From contig JAHJCS010000222.1 in NCBI GenBank assembly GCA_018812465.1, positions 1 to 6,548 on the forward strand: a stretch of DNA of 6,548 bases. Reading direction: 5' to 3'. A model generated the notes under the pieces. That model searched no databases and was not told the origin of the DNA. It saw nothing but the letters and a program-made list of their open reading frames with translations. Source of the stretch: Nanobdellota archaeon. GTDB taxonomy: Archaea; Nanobdellota; Nanobdellia; Woesearchaeales; UBA12501. Both the position numbers and the translations under genes were made by a program. Shown in pieces: positions 1-5,780 of the stretch. Position 1 is the stretch's first letter; the number at the start of each line of letters is the position of its first letter.

Positions 1-31
1 AGGTCTGGGTGCAAATCCCAGCTGTGAACCT
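1..31 (+). ncRNA. 3' end of a tRNA-like element (cut by window edge)
   Basis: Positions 5-21 form a perfect T-arm: a 5-bp stem (CTGGG/CCCAG) closing a 7-nt loop TGCAAAT. The loop resembles the tRNA consensus TTCRANT except for G in place of the second T. It is followed by CTGTGAACC, where the 3' strand of an acceptor stem would lie. The 5' part is outside the window, so amino-acid identity cannot be judged. It may be a true tRNA or a degenerate copy like the one at 52-152, whose 3' end it closely matches. Confidence 0.4.
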
Positions 32-45
32 CAGTAAGAATGAGG

Positions 46-51
46 TATAAA
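46..51 (+). promoter_or_regulatory. possible archaeal TATA box
   Basis: TATAAA at 46-51 follows a purine-rich stretch (36-45). In archaea, transcription from it would start about 25 nt downstream, near 72-76, inside the tRNA-like element, giving the his mRNA a leader of about 100 nt. The match is short and could be chance in AT-rich DNA. Confidence 0.2.
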
Positions 52-152
52 GAACATAGTATGGAGCAGGGCCGAGCTTGCGAGTGCCCTGCACTAATAC
101 GCGTGTCAACGGAGCGAGCCGTTGCTGCGGTTCGAATCCCAGCTATGAACCT
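52..152 (+). ncRNA. degenerate tRNA-like (class II-like) element
   Basis: The sequence can fold like a cloverleaf. The closing helix is CATAG 55-59 with CTATG 143-147, with G52-C150 outside two A-A mismatches. A 7-bp D-arm-like hairpin pairs 66-72 with 86-92, and it contains GGCCGAGC, which resembles the D-arm of tRNA-Leu/Ser. A 6-bp hairpin CAACGG/CCGTTG (107-112/119-124) sits where a long variable arm would be. The T-arm (125-142) has a consensus loop TTCGAAT, but its stem pairs only if C128 is bulged. The anticodon region (90-107) gives at best a 4-bp stem with an 8-nt loop and no clear anticodon after a T33. I therefore read it as a tRNA-like or decayed tRNA. A tRNA with an unusual intron, or a structured leader of the his operon, remains possible. 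Confidence 0.35.
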
Positions 153-163
153 ATACTCAATAT

Positions 164-169
164 GGAGGT
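164..169 (+). promoter_or_regulatory. Shine-Dalgarno placed for an ATG at 177
   Basis: GGAGGT ends 7 nt before ATG 177, the same geometry as the other genes in this operon. That ATG is in a different frame from the HisG coding frame, while the HisG frame's first usual start (GTG 229) has no nearby Shine-Dalgarno. This site therefore points to 177 as the original hisG start. Confidence 0.5.
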
Positions 170-176
170 AATGAAA

Positions 177-242
177 ATGAATAGAAAACAAGAGGCTAAG
201 TTGCAAAGCAAGGGTTGTATTCACCTTTGTGCCAAAGAATAA
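177..242 (+). other. short out-of-frame ORF, probable displaced 5' end of hisG
   Basis: From ATG 177 (or ATG 171) the frame runs 21 (or 23) residues to TAA at 240-242, overlapping the hisG frame. The peptide resembles nothing I know and has only one histidine, so a His attenuator leader is unlikely. Dropping one base, for instance from the A-run at 185-188, joins this start to the HisG frame. The joined product would begin MNRNKRLSCKARVVFTFVPK, which supplies the first beta strand that HisG needs. The explanation may be a sequencing or assembly indel, a real mutation, or a +1 frameshift. Confidence 0.45.
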
Positions 243-783
243 TGGATTGAAAGATTATGTAACCATAGGTTTGTCATACCTGCCAAAAGACCAAAGAATA
301 ATTGAGGTAAGGGGAGAGGATGTCCCACTTTGGGTTGAACTGTCTATAGACAGAGGTATTAATGCGACAGGAATGACTGGAGAGGACTTATTCAATGAAT
401 TCCTTGAAAGAAACAAGGGCTCAAACCTGAAGGTCAAAAGAAAAATACTGTGGGATGATAAAAATGCGAGGTTCAGGAAGCCTACTCTGTGCTTTATAGG
501 CAGGTATAAAGAGCCCAGAAAGAAAGAACTCACAATATTCATCTCTTCTAAGTATAAGGCCCTGGCAGATAGATATCTTGCAGAGATGGAGAAGGATTAC
601 AGAATAAGAAAAATATACATCAACGGCTGTGTTGAGCCAAGCTGTTCTGAAGGAATTGCAGATTATATCATAGACATTGTCTACACAGGCAGCTCTCTCA
701 AAAAATATGGCTTGGAAGTATATGACAAGATAATGCAAAGTGATTTTGTGATTATTGGAGGCAAGGAAAATGAAATCAATTAA
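229..783 (+). CDS. hisG: ATP phosphoribosyltransferase HisG, short form, 5' end uncertain
   Basis: Catalyses the first step of histidine synthesis, joining ATP and PRPP to phosphoribosyl-ATP in the cytoplasm. Visible family signatures, numbered from GTG 229, are RGEDVP (28-33) followed by a G-M-T-G-E-D-L segment (48-54), then N-G-C-V-E (132-136) and the PRPP-binding loop D149-IVYTGSSL (to 157). GTG 229 lies inside the expected first beta strand (VVFTFVPK), which is encoded upstream in the same frame from 181. That stretch has no ATG, GTG or TTG before the stop at 178-180. The true start is probably ATG 177 with a one-base frame change, giving about 201 residues. Even so the protein is short: the region after strand 1 is compressed, and it ends just after SDFVIIGG. 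It lacks the final helix usual in short HisG and the regulatory ACT-like domain of long HisG. Short HisG normally works with HisZ, and none is visible here. The stop overlaps hisC by 14 nt. Confidence 0.85.
   Translation: MPKNNGLKDYVTIGLSYLPKDQRIIEVRGEDVPLWVELSIDRGINATGMTGEDLFNEFLERNKGSNLKVKRKILWDDKNARFRKPTLCFIGRYKEPRKKELTIFISSKYKALADRYLAEMEKDYRIRKIYINGCVEPSCSEGIADYIIDIVYTGSSLKKYGLEVYDKIMQSDFVIIGGKENEIN
757..761 (+). promoter_or_regulatory. Shine-Dalgarno fixing the hisC start
   Basis: GGAGG, inside the end of hisG, lies 8 nt before ATG 770. It favours ATG 770 over the in-frame TTG at 755, which would lie upstream of this site. Confidence 0.6.
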
Positions 784-2563
784 GGCAAAAAGAACAGTGC
801 AGAAGATGAGAAAGTATGATCCGCCGACAAGCAGCAGGAAAGGTAAGCTCAGGATGGATTTCAATGAGAACACATCAGGATGCTCACCTAAAGTGATTGA
901 AGCATTAAGAGAGATAAACATGGAAGACCTGTCATCATACCCTGAATATTCTGAGATTAGGAAGAAGCTTGCTGATTATCTCAATGTAGATTTCTCAGAA
1001 ATCGTGCTGACCAATGGCGCTGATGAAGCTATAAATGTAGTGATGCAGACCTATCTTGATAAAGGAGATGAGATTGTCATGCCAACACCCACATTTGTCA
1101 TGTTTGAGGTTGTCGCTTCTATCATAGGTGCCAAGGTCAAGCAAGTGCTATACAATGATGACCTAAGCTTCCCTGCAGAAGAAGTTATAAAAAACATTGA
1201 TGAGAACACAAAAGCAGTGATTCTTGTTAATCCCAACAATCCTACAGGGACAGCGATAAGGAATGATGACCTGATAAAAATAGTGGAAAAAGCCAGCAGC
1301 AATGGAGTGAATGCTGCTGTCATAATTGATGAAGCATACTACCAGTTCTATGGGAAGAGTGCAAAAAACCTGATAAGGAGATATGGGAATATTGTCATCC
1401 TTCAGACATTCTCAAAGGCATTCGGTCTTGCCGGACTTAGGATAGGTTGCATAATATCCAATAAGGATTGCATCTCAGAGATCAGCAAGGTGCTAAGCCC
1501 TTACAGTGTTAATGCAGCTGCTGTTACAGCAGTAAAGGCAGCTTTGGATGATATTGATTATGTAGATAGATATATACTGGAAGTGAAACAGAACAGGGAA
1601 TGGCTGAGAAAAGAGCTGGGAAATATGGGAATAAAGACATTCCCTTCAGATACCAATTTTATTGTTGCTGATTTTGGAAGCATATGCGATTTGGTCAGCG
1701 AAGAGCTTAAGCAGAAAGGGATTCTGGTCAGGAAAAGAACAGAATACCCCAAACTGAAAAACTGTATAAGGATAACTATAGGTACAAAGAAGCAGTGTTT
1801 GCAGCTTGTCAATGAGATAAAAAGTATAATCAAGAAAGCACCCACAAGATCACTGGTACTGCCAAAAGTCTTGCTCTTTGATATGGATGGTGTGCTTGCA
1901 GATGTAAGCAGATCATACAGAAAAGCCATAAAGATGACATCTGAATATTTCACAGGCCAGGAGATAAAAGATAAGAATATCCAGGAGATCAAACAGGAAG
2001 GGGGATTCAACAATGATTGGGTTCTCACCAAAGAACTCATAAAAAGGAAAGGAAAAGAGGTTGAGTTCAACAAAGTAAAGACAAAGTTCCAGGAATTATA
2101 TCTCGGAAAGAATTATGATGGTTTAATATTGAATGAGAAGCTTGTTCTGTCAAAAAACATACTGAAAAAGCTGACGGGGCAATATATTCTTGGCATTGTG
2201 ACAGGCCGTCCAAGAGATGAGGCTGAATTCTTCCTGAAAAATAGCGGAATAAAAGATCTTTTCAGTACAGCCATATGCAAGGAGGATGTCGGAGAGAAAG
2301 AGAAGCCAGACCCATTAGGACTTGTCATTGCAATGGAAAGGATAGGCATGAAAGAGGGTGTAGGATCTATTAGAGATGCATACTATTTTGGTGATGCGAT
2401 TGATGATATGAAAACAGCAGTAAAAGCAGGATTGATACCTATAGGGGTGATACCTCCAGGAATAGATAGCAATGATGGCAAAGTGCTGAAGACTATTCTG
2501 ATCAATAATGGGGCAAAGTGCGTATTGGAGGATATAAACAATATTCAGGAGGTGCTCAGATGA
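770..2563 (+). CDS. hisC: histidinol-phosphate aminotransferase fused to HAD phosphatase (likely histidinol-phosphatase)
   Basis: The protein has 597 residues in two enzyme domains. Residues 1 to about 355 are a fold-type I PLP aminotransferase of HisC type: FNEN near the N-terminus, N154-PNN157-PTG, D187-EAYY, and the PLP lysine K216 in SKAFGLAGLRIG with R224. It converts imidazole acetol-phosphate and glutamate to histidinol-phosphate. Residues about 366-597 are a HAD hydrolase with all motifs: nucleophile D371 and D373 (FDMDGV), T478 (VTGRP), K512 (EKPDP) and D542/D545/D546 (GDAIDD). About 105 residues between motifs I and II indicate a subfamily I helical cap, and it carries GG-F-NNDW (411-417). 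From memory this recalls the uncharacterised HAD group TIGR01548. As histidinol-phosphate is the product of the first domain and no other phosphatase is seen, I infer that the HAD domain is the histidinol-phosphatase. The start is ATG 770; the stop overlaps hisB by 4 nt (ATGA). Confidence 0.9.
   Translation: MKSIKAKRTVQKMRKYDPPTSSRKGKLRMDFNENTSGCSPKVIEALREINMEDLSSYPEYSEIRKKLADYLNVDFSEIVLTNGADEAINVVMQTYLDKGDEIVMPTPTFVMFEVVASIIGAKVKQVLYNDDLSFPAEEVIKNIDENTKAVILVNPNNPTGTAIRNDDLIKIVEKASSNGVNAAVIIDEAYYQFYGKSAKNLIRRYGNIVILQTFSKAFGLAGLRIGCIISNKDCISEISKVLSPYSVNAAAVTAVKAALDDIDYVDRYILEVKQNREWLRKELGNMGIKTFPSDTNFIVADFGSICDLVSEELKQKGILVRKRTEYPKLKNCIRITIGTKKQCLQLVNEIKSIIKKAPTRSLVLPKVLLFDMDGVLADVSRSYRKAIKMTSEYFTGQEIKDKNIQEIKQEGGFNNDWVLTKELIKRKGKEVEFNKVKTKFQELYLGKNYDGLILNEKLVLSKNILKKLTGQYILGIVTGRPRDEAEFFLKNSGIKDLFSTAICKEDVGEKEKPDPLGLVIAMERIGMKEGVGSIRDAYYFGDAIDDMKTAVKAGLIPIGVIPPGIDSNDGKVLKTILINNGAKCVLEDINNIQEVLR
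2548..2552 (+). promoter_or_regulatory. Shine-Dalgarno fixing the hisB start
   Basis: GGAGG, 7 nt before ATG 2560, supports this start over the in-frame GTG at 2518, which would add 14 unrelated residues and overlap hisC by 46 nt. Confidence 0.6.
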
Positions 2564-3186
2564 AAGAAATAAATGGAGAAGAGAAAGAAACTGAACAGAG
2601 GATATCAGAGATAGAGAGGAATACCAATGAGACCCAGATAAGGATATCCATCAACCTTGATGGAACTGGAAAAAGAAAAATCAACACACAGATAGGTTTC
2701 CTAGACCACATGCTTGACTTACTTGCAAAGAACGCAATGATTGACCTGGATGTACAGGCAAAAGGAGATATGGATATTGATGAGCACCACACTGTTGAGG
2801 ATATAGGAATTGTATTGGGCATGGCATTGAAAGCAGCTGTTGGCGACAAGAAAGGAATCCGGAGATATGGCACAATGATACTGCCGATGGATGATGTGCT
2901 TGCCCTAGTCAGCATGGACTTTGCTGGAAGGTTCGCATTTGTTTTTGATGCAGAATTCAACAGGGAAAAAGTTGGAGATATGGCTACAGAGCTAGTCTAT
3001 GACTTTTTTGATGCGCTGGCGCAGAATGCAGGATTAAATCTGCAGATAAAGCTGCTTACAGAAGGCAGGAATGATCACCACAAGATCGAAGCCATATTCA
3101 AAGCCTTTGGCAGGGCATTAAGGCAAGCTGTTGAAATTGATAAGAGAGCAAAAGAGTCAATACCATCAACTAAGGGAGTGCTCTGA
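2560..3186 (+). CDS. hisB: imidazoleglycerol-phosphate dehydratase
   Basis: Dehydrates imidazole glycerol phosphate to imidazole acetol-phosphate; the family is manganese-dependent and forms large oligomers. The 208 residues cover the single IGPD domain: NETQI (23-27), FLDHML (47-52), D-E-H76-H77-TVE80 and the second metal signature N-D-H173-H174-KIE177, ending with the usual PSTKG-x-L. No phosphatase domain is attached, unlike the bifunctional E. coli HisB; here the phosphatase sits on HisC. The first 12 or so residues are an extra acidic tail before the domain. Two oddities stand out. The segment normally holding a histidine as EHFF or HEF reads Y147-D148-FF. The histidine usual in the T/N-L-H-I strand is Q162. 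The first is, by recall of plant enzyme structures, a metal-ligand position, so metal binding may differ. A 37-nt gap separates it from hisH. Confidence 0.95.
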   Translation: MKEINGEEKETEQRISEIERNTNETQIRISINLDGTGKRKINTQIGFLDHMLDLLAKNAMIDLDVQAKGDMDIDEHHTVEDIGIVLGMALKAAVGDKKGIRRYGTMILPMDDVLALVSMDFAGRFAFVFDAEFNREKVGDMATELVYDFFDALAQNAGLNLQIKLLTEGRNDHHKIEAIFKAFGRALRQAVEIDKRAKESIPSTKGVL

Positions 3187-3210
3187 GATCATAATAACAG
3201 ATGACAAGCA

Positions 3211-3215
3211 GGAGG
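3211..3215 (+). promoter_or_regulatory. Shine-Dalgarno fixing the hisH start
   Basis: GGAGG, 8 nt before ATG 3224, selects that ATG rather than the in-frame ATG at 3131, which lies inside hisB and would add 31 residues not found in the family. Confidence 0.65.
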
Positions 3216-3223
3216 AAAGAAAG

Positions 3224-3808
3224 ATGATAGCAATAATAGACTATGGAGCAGGAAACATCGGAAGCGTGAAGAATGCTTTGGATCGTATAGGGGTGAGCTC
3301 AGTGATAACCAGCAATCCAAAAGATATCAAGACTGCTGAGAGGATTATCCTCCCAGGAGTTGGGGCATTTGGAGCTGCTATGGACAGCCTAAGAAGTAAA
3401 GGACTTGAAGAACCGCTTAAAGCTGCGCTGAAAAGGGGGGTGCCCTTCTTGGGCATATGCCTTGGCCTTCAGATCCTATTTGAACAGAGTGAAGAGAGTA
3501 TAGGCGTTAAAGGGATGGAAATATTCAAAGGCAGAGCAATCAGGTTCACAGAAGGAAAAGTCCCTCAGATTGGATGGAACAGAATCATCCCTAAAGCTAA
3601 AGGAGAAATCTTCAGACAAGGATATGCCTACTTTGTGAACTCATATTATGTGAAGCCTGAAGACAAAAGCATCATTGCAGCAATAACTGATTATTATGGT
3701 GAGTTTGCTTGTGCAGTGCAATGCAAGAACATAACTGCAGTCCAGTTCCATCCAGAGAAGAGCGGAGAGTATGGGATGGGCTTCTTGAGGAGGTGGATGG
3801 AATGCTGA
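3224..3808 (+). CDS. hisH: imidazole glycerol phosphate synthase, glutamine amidotransferase subunit
   Basis: Class I glutaminase that supplies ammonia to HisF for the fifth step of the pathway, yielding imidazole glycerol phosphate and AICAR. The 194 residues match the usual family length. The N-terminus [11 protein letters not shown] is typical. PGVGAF (44-49) is the oxyanion-strand motif, C79 in GICLGLQ is the nucleophile, and H176 with E178 in QFHPEKSG complete the triad. PQIGWN is also present. A small departure is N139 in YFVNSYY, where most relatives have histidine. The gene begins with its own strong Shine-Dalgarno after the only true gap in the operon, so it may be translated independently of hisB. 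Its stop overlaps the hisF start by 7 nt, as suits two subunits made in equal amounts. Confidence 0.96.
   Translation: MIAIIDYGAGNIGSVKNALDRIGVSSVITSNPKDIKTAERIILPGVGAFGAAMDSLRSKGLEEPLKAALKRGVPFLGICLGLQILFEQSEESIGVKGMEIFKGRAIRFTEGKVPQIGWNRIIPKAKGEIFRQGYAYFVNSYYVKPEDKSIIAAITDYYGEFACAVQCKNITAVQFHPEKSGEYGMGFLRRWMEC
3789..3794 (+). promoter_or_regulatory. Shine-Dalgarno fixing the hisF start
   Basis: GGAGGT, within a longer GAGGAGGT run at 3787-3794, sits 7 nt before ATG 3802. It rules against the in-frame ATG at 3709 deep inside hisH. Confidence 0.65.
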
Positions 3809-4569
3809 CCAAACGGATAATACCCTGCCTTGATGTGAAGGATGACCTAGTTGTAAAAGGAAAGAACTTTGTCAGCCTGAAATTTGCCGGAGACCCAGTT
3901 GAGCTTGCAAGGAAATACAGCAGTGAGGGTGCTGATGAGCTTGTGTTTTTAGACATAACAGCATCATATGAAAAAAGAAAGACAATGATTGAAACAGTCA
4001 GAAAAGTCGCTGCGCAGGTTTTCATACCCTTGACAGTGGGGGGAGGTGTAAGCAGCATCAAAGACATAAGAAGCTTGCTAAATGCAGGGGCAGACAAGAT
4101 TGCAATCAATTCAGCAGCTGTAAAGAACCCTTGGCTGATAAACCAGGCTGCTAAAGAATTCGGAAGCCAATGCATTGTGGTTGCGATAGATGCCAAAAAA
4201 GTAGGCAATGACCAAAGTAAGAAATGGAAAGTATTCATAGAAGGAGGCAGAAAAGAGACTTTCCTGGATGCTATTGACTGGGCAAAAGAAGCTGAAAAGA
4301 GAGGTGCAGGCGAGATATTGCTCACCTCAATGGATAGGGATGGCACAAAGAGAGGTTTTGATACTGAATTGACAAGGCTAATCTCAAAGGCAGCCAATAT
4401 ACCTATAATCTCATCAGGAGGTGCAGGAACATTGGGATCCCTGGAAAGTATATTCAGAGAGGGGAAAGCTGATGCAGCTCTTGCTGCATCGATATTCCAT
4501 TATGATAAATATTCAATAAACGAAGTGAAGAAATATCTGAAGAACAAAGGAGTTGATATAAGATGTTGA
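3802..4569 (+). CDS. hisF: imidazole glycerol phosphate synthase, cyclase subunit
   Basis: TIM-barrel synthase subunit that uses ammonia from HisH to convert PRFAR to imidazole glycerol phosphate and AICAR, the latter feeding purine synthesis. The 255 residues are the normal length and start with the canonical [12 protein letters not shown]. Catalytic aspartates are D11 (PCLDV) and D130 (VAIDAK), the same numbers as in Thermotoga maritima HisF. Phosphate-binding regions are visible as TVGGGV, D178-RDG in [15 protein letters not shown] and AAS near the C-terminus. Nothing is missing or unusual. It overlaps hisH by 7 nt and its last 7 nt contain the start of the hisA fusion. Confidence 0.97.
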   Translation: MLTKRIIPCLDVKDDLVVKGKNFVSLKFAGDPVELARKYSSEGADELVFLDITASYEKRKTMIETVRKVAAQVFIPLTVGGGVSSIKDIRSLLNAGADKIAINSAAVKNPWLINQAAKEFGSQCIVVAIDAKKVGNDQSKKWKVFIEGGRKETFLDAIDWAKEAEKRGAGEILLTSMDRDGTKRGFDTELTRLISKAANIPIISSGGAGTLGSLESIFREGKADAALAASIFHYDKYSINEVKKYLKNKGVDIRC

Positions 4570-5780
4570 TACCAAGCATAGATTTGATGGACGGAAAAGC
4601 AGTGCAGCTTAGGCAGGGAAGAGAGAAGATGATTGAAAGAAATGATGTGCTCAAGATCGCAAAGCAGTTCTCGCTCTATGGAGAGATTGCAGTCATTGAC
4701 CTTGATGCAGCTATGGGAAAAGGCAATAATCTTGAACTCATAAAGAAAATCTGCAGGATTGCAGACTGCAGAGTAGGAGGAGGCATAAGGACAGTTGAAG
4801 GAGCAAAAAAGCTCTTAGCCGCAGGTGCAAAGAAGATAATCATAGGGACAAGAGCAGAAAAGAAATTCATATCACAGCTTCCAAAAGATAGGATAATCAT
4901 TGCATTGGATTGCGCAAAAGGTAATGTTGTAAGAGAGGCATGGAAAAGTACCACAGATAAAACTCCATTAGATGTCATAAAAGAGACAGAAGATTTGTGT
5001 TCAGAATACCTTTTCACTGATGTTGAGAATGAAGGCATGATGAGGGGGATAGATATTGATAAGGTCAAGTCAATAAAGAGCCTCACAAGGAACAAGATAA
5101 CCGCAGCAGGAGGCATCAATTCAATAGGTGACATCATCAACCTTGAAGATATGGGCATTAATTCACAGCTAGGCATGGCAATTTATACAGGAAAAATAGA
5201 CCTCACCAAGTCTTTTTTGTCATTGCTTGATTTTAACAAGAACAATGGACTGATTCCAACTATTGTGCAGGATGAAAGAGGCCAGGTACTCATGATGGCT
5301 TTCTCTACAGAGGAGTCCTTAAATCAAGCCTTTCAAGAGAGGAAAGCTGCCTATTACAGCAGATCAAGGGATATATTATGGACCAAGGGAGAAACATCTG
5401 GCAATATCCAAGAACTTATCAAAGTCAGGTATGATTGTGACAGGGACACTTTGCTTTTCACAGTCAGACAGGAAGGTTTTGCCTGCCATGAAGGAAGCTA
5501 CTCATGCTTTGGTGATAAGACATTCAGTCTTTATGACCTGTATGGGACATTAAAAGAGAGATTGGAAACACCTAAAGAAGGATCATACACTTCAGGCCTT
5601 GATGAGAATAGAATAAAAGAGAAGATAATGGAAGAGGCAGAAGAGATAATAAATTATGATTCAAGGGAGAATCTTATATGGGAGATAGCAGATATATCAT
5701 ACTTTTTGCTAGTATTGATGGCAAAAAAAGGAATAACAATAGATGAGGTGAGGAATGAACTATGGAAAAGGAGAAGATAG
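4563..5780 (+). CDS. HisA-HisI-HisE trifunctional fusion
   Basis: One 405-residue frame carries three enzymes for steps 2 to 4. Residues 1 to about 220 are HisA, the ProFAR isomerase TIM barrel: D7 in [17 protein letters not shown]116 in IALDC, T152 in FTDVENEG and AAGGI. The usual D-G-T after T152 reads E-G-M. Residues about 225-325 are His[20 protein letters not shown], and the zinc cysteines C292 (DCD), C308-H309 and C315. Residues about 328-405 are HisE, the pyrophosphohydrolase: SYT (341-343), E357-E-A-E-E361 and A-D377. Domain order is the reverse of the reaction order, since HisE acts first, then HisI, then HisA. HisI-HisE fusions are common; joining HisA to the front is unusual. GGAG at 4549-4552 lies 10 nt before the ATG. 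The linkers are only a few residues. The end overlaps hisD by 19 nt. Confidence 0.95.
   Translation: MLIPSIDLMDGKAVQLRQGREKMIERNDVLKIAKQFSLYGEIAVIDLDAAMGKGNNLELIKKICRIADCRVGGGIRTVEGAKKLLAAGAKKIIIGTRAEKKFISQLPKDRIIIALDCAKGNVVREAWKSTTDKTPLDVIKETEDLCSEYLFTDVENEGMMRGIDIDKVKSIKSLTRNKITAAGGINSIGDIINLEDMGINSQLGMAIYTGKIDLTKSFLSLLDFNKNNGLIPTIVQDERGQVLMMAFSTEESLNQAFQERKAAYYSRSRDILWTKGETSGNIQELIKVRYDCDRDTLLFTVRQEGFACHEGSYSCFGDKTFSLYDLYGTLKERLETPKEGSYTSGLDENRIKEKIMEEAEEIINYDSRENLIWEIADISYFLLVLMAKKGITIDEVRNELWKRRR
5750..5753 (+). promoter_or_regulatory. Shine-Dalgarno of hisD
   Basis: GAGG inside the end of the HisE domain lies 8 nt before ATG 5762. An in-frame stop (TGA 5756-5758) just upstream leaves ATG 5762 as the first possible start. 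Confidence 0.5.

Larger units (their letters stand above)
14..152 (+). repeat. direct repeat of tRNA-like 3' ends (14-31 and 135-152)
   Basis: AATCCCAGCTRTGAACCT occurs at 14-31 and again at 135-152 with one difference (G24 versus A145). Similarity extends upstream through the T-arm if C128 is treated as an insertion. The copies are 121 bases apart, which suggests tandem duplication of one tRNA-like unit. Confidence 0.55.

Noticed and set aside
29..45. Hairpin CCTCA/TGAGG as a transcription terminator
   Set aside because: Only 5 bp with a 7-nt loop and no T-run after it, and it overlaps the tRNA-like 3' end. Too weak to call.
14..152. att-site pair left by an element integrated at a tRNA 3' end
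   Set aside because: The copies enclose only about 100 bases with no integrase or cargo; tandem duplication explains them better.
52..152. Selenocysteine tRNA (long D-stem and variable arm)
   Set aside because: The D-loop-like segment is 13 nt rather than the short loop of tRNA-Sec, and no TCA anticodon lies in a proper loop.
171..242. His attenuator leader peptide
   Set aside because: The peptide has a single histidine and no run of His codons, and the frame joins naturally to hisG by a one-base change.
3187..3223. Internal promoter or small gene between hisB and hisH
   Set aside because: The 37 nt hold the hisH Shine-Dalgarno and no convincing promoter element or reading frame.
3672..4397. 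241-residue open frame on the - strand across hisH and hisF
   Set aside because: It is antisense to two clearly conserved genes, has no recognisable motifs and is rich in Ser/Leu/Phe, as expected for the complement of purine-rich coding DNA. The other long minus-strand frames were dropped for the same reason.
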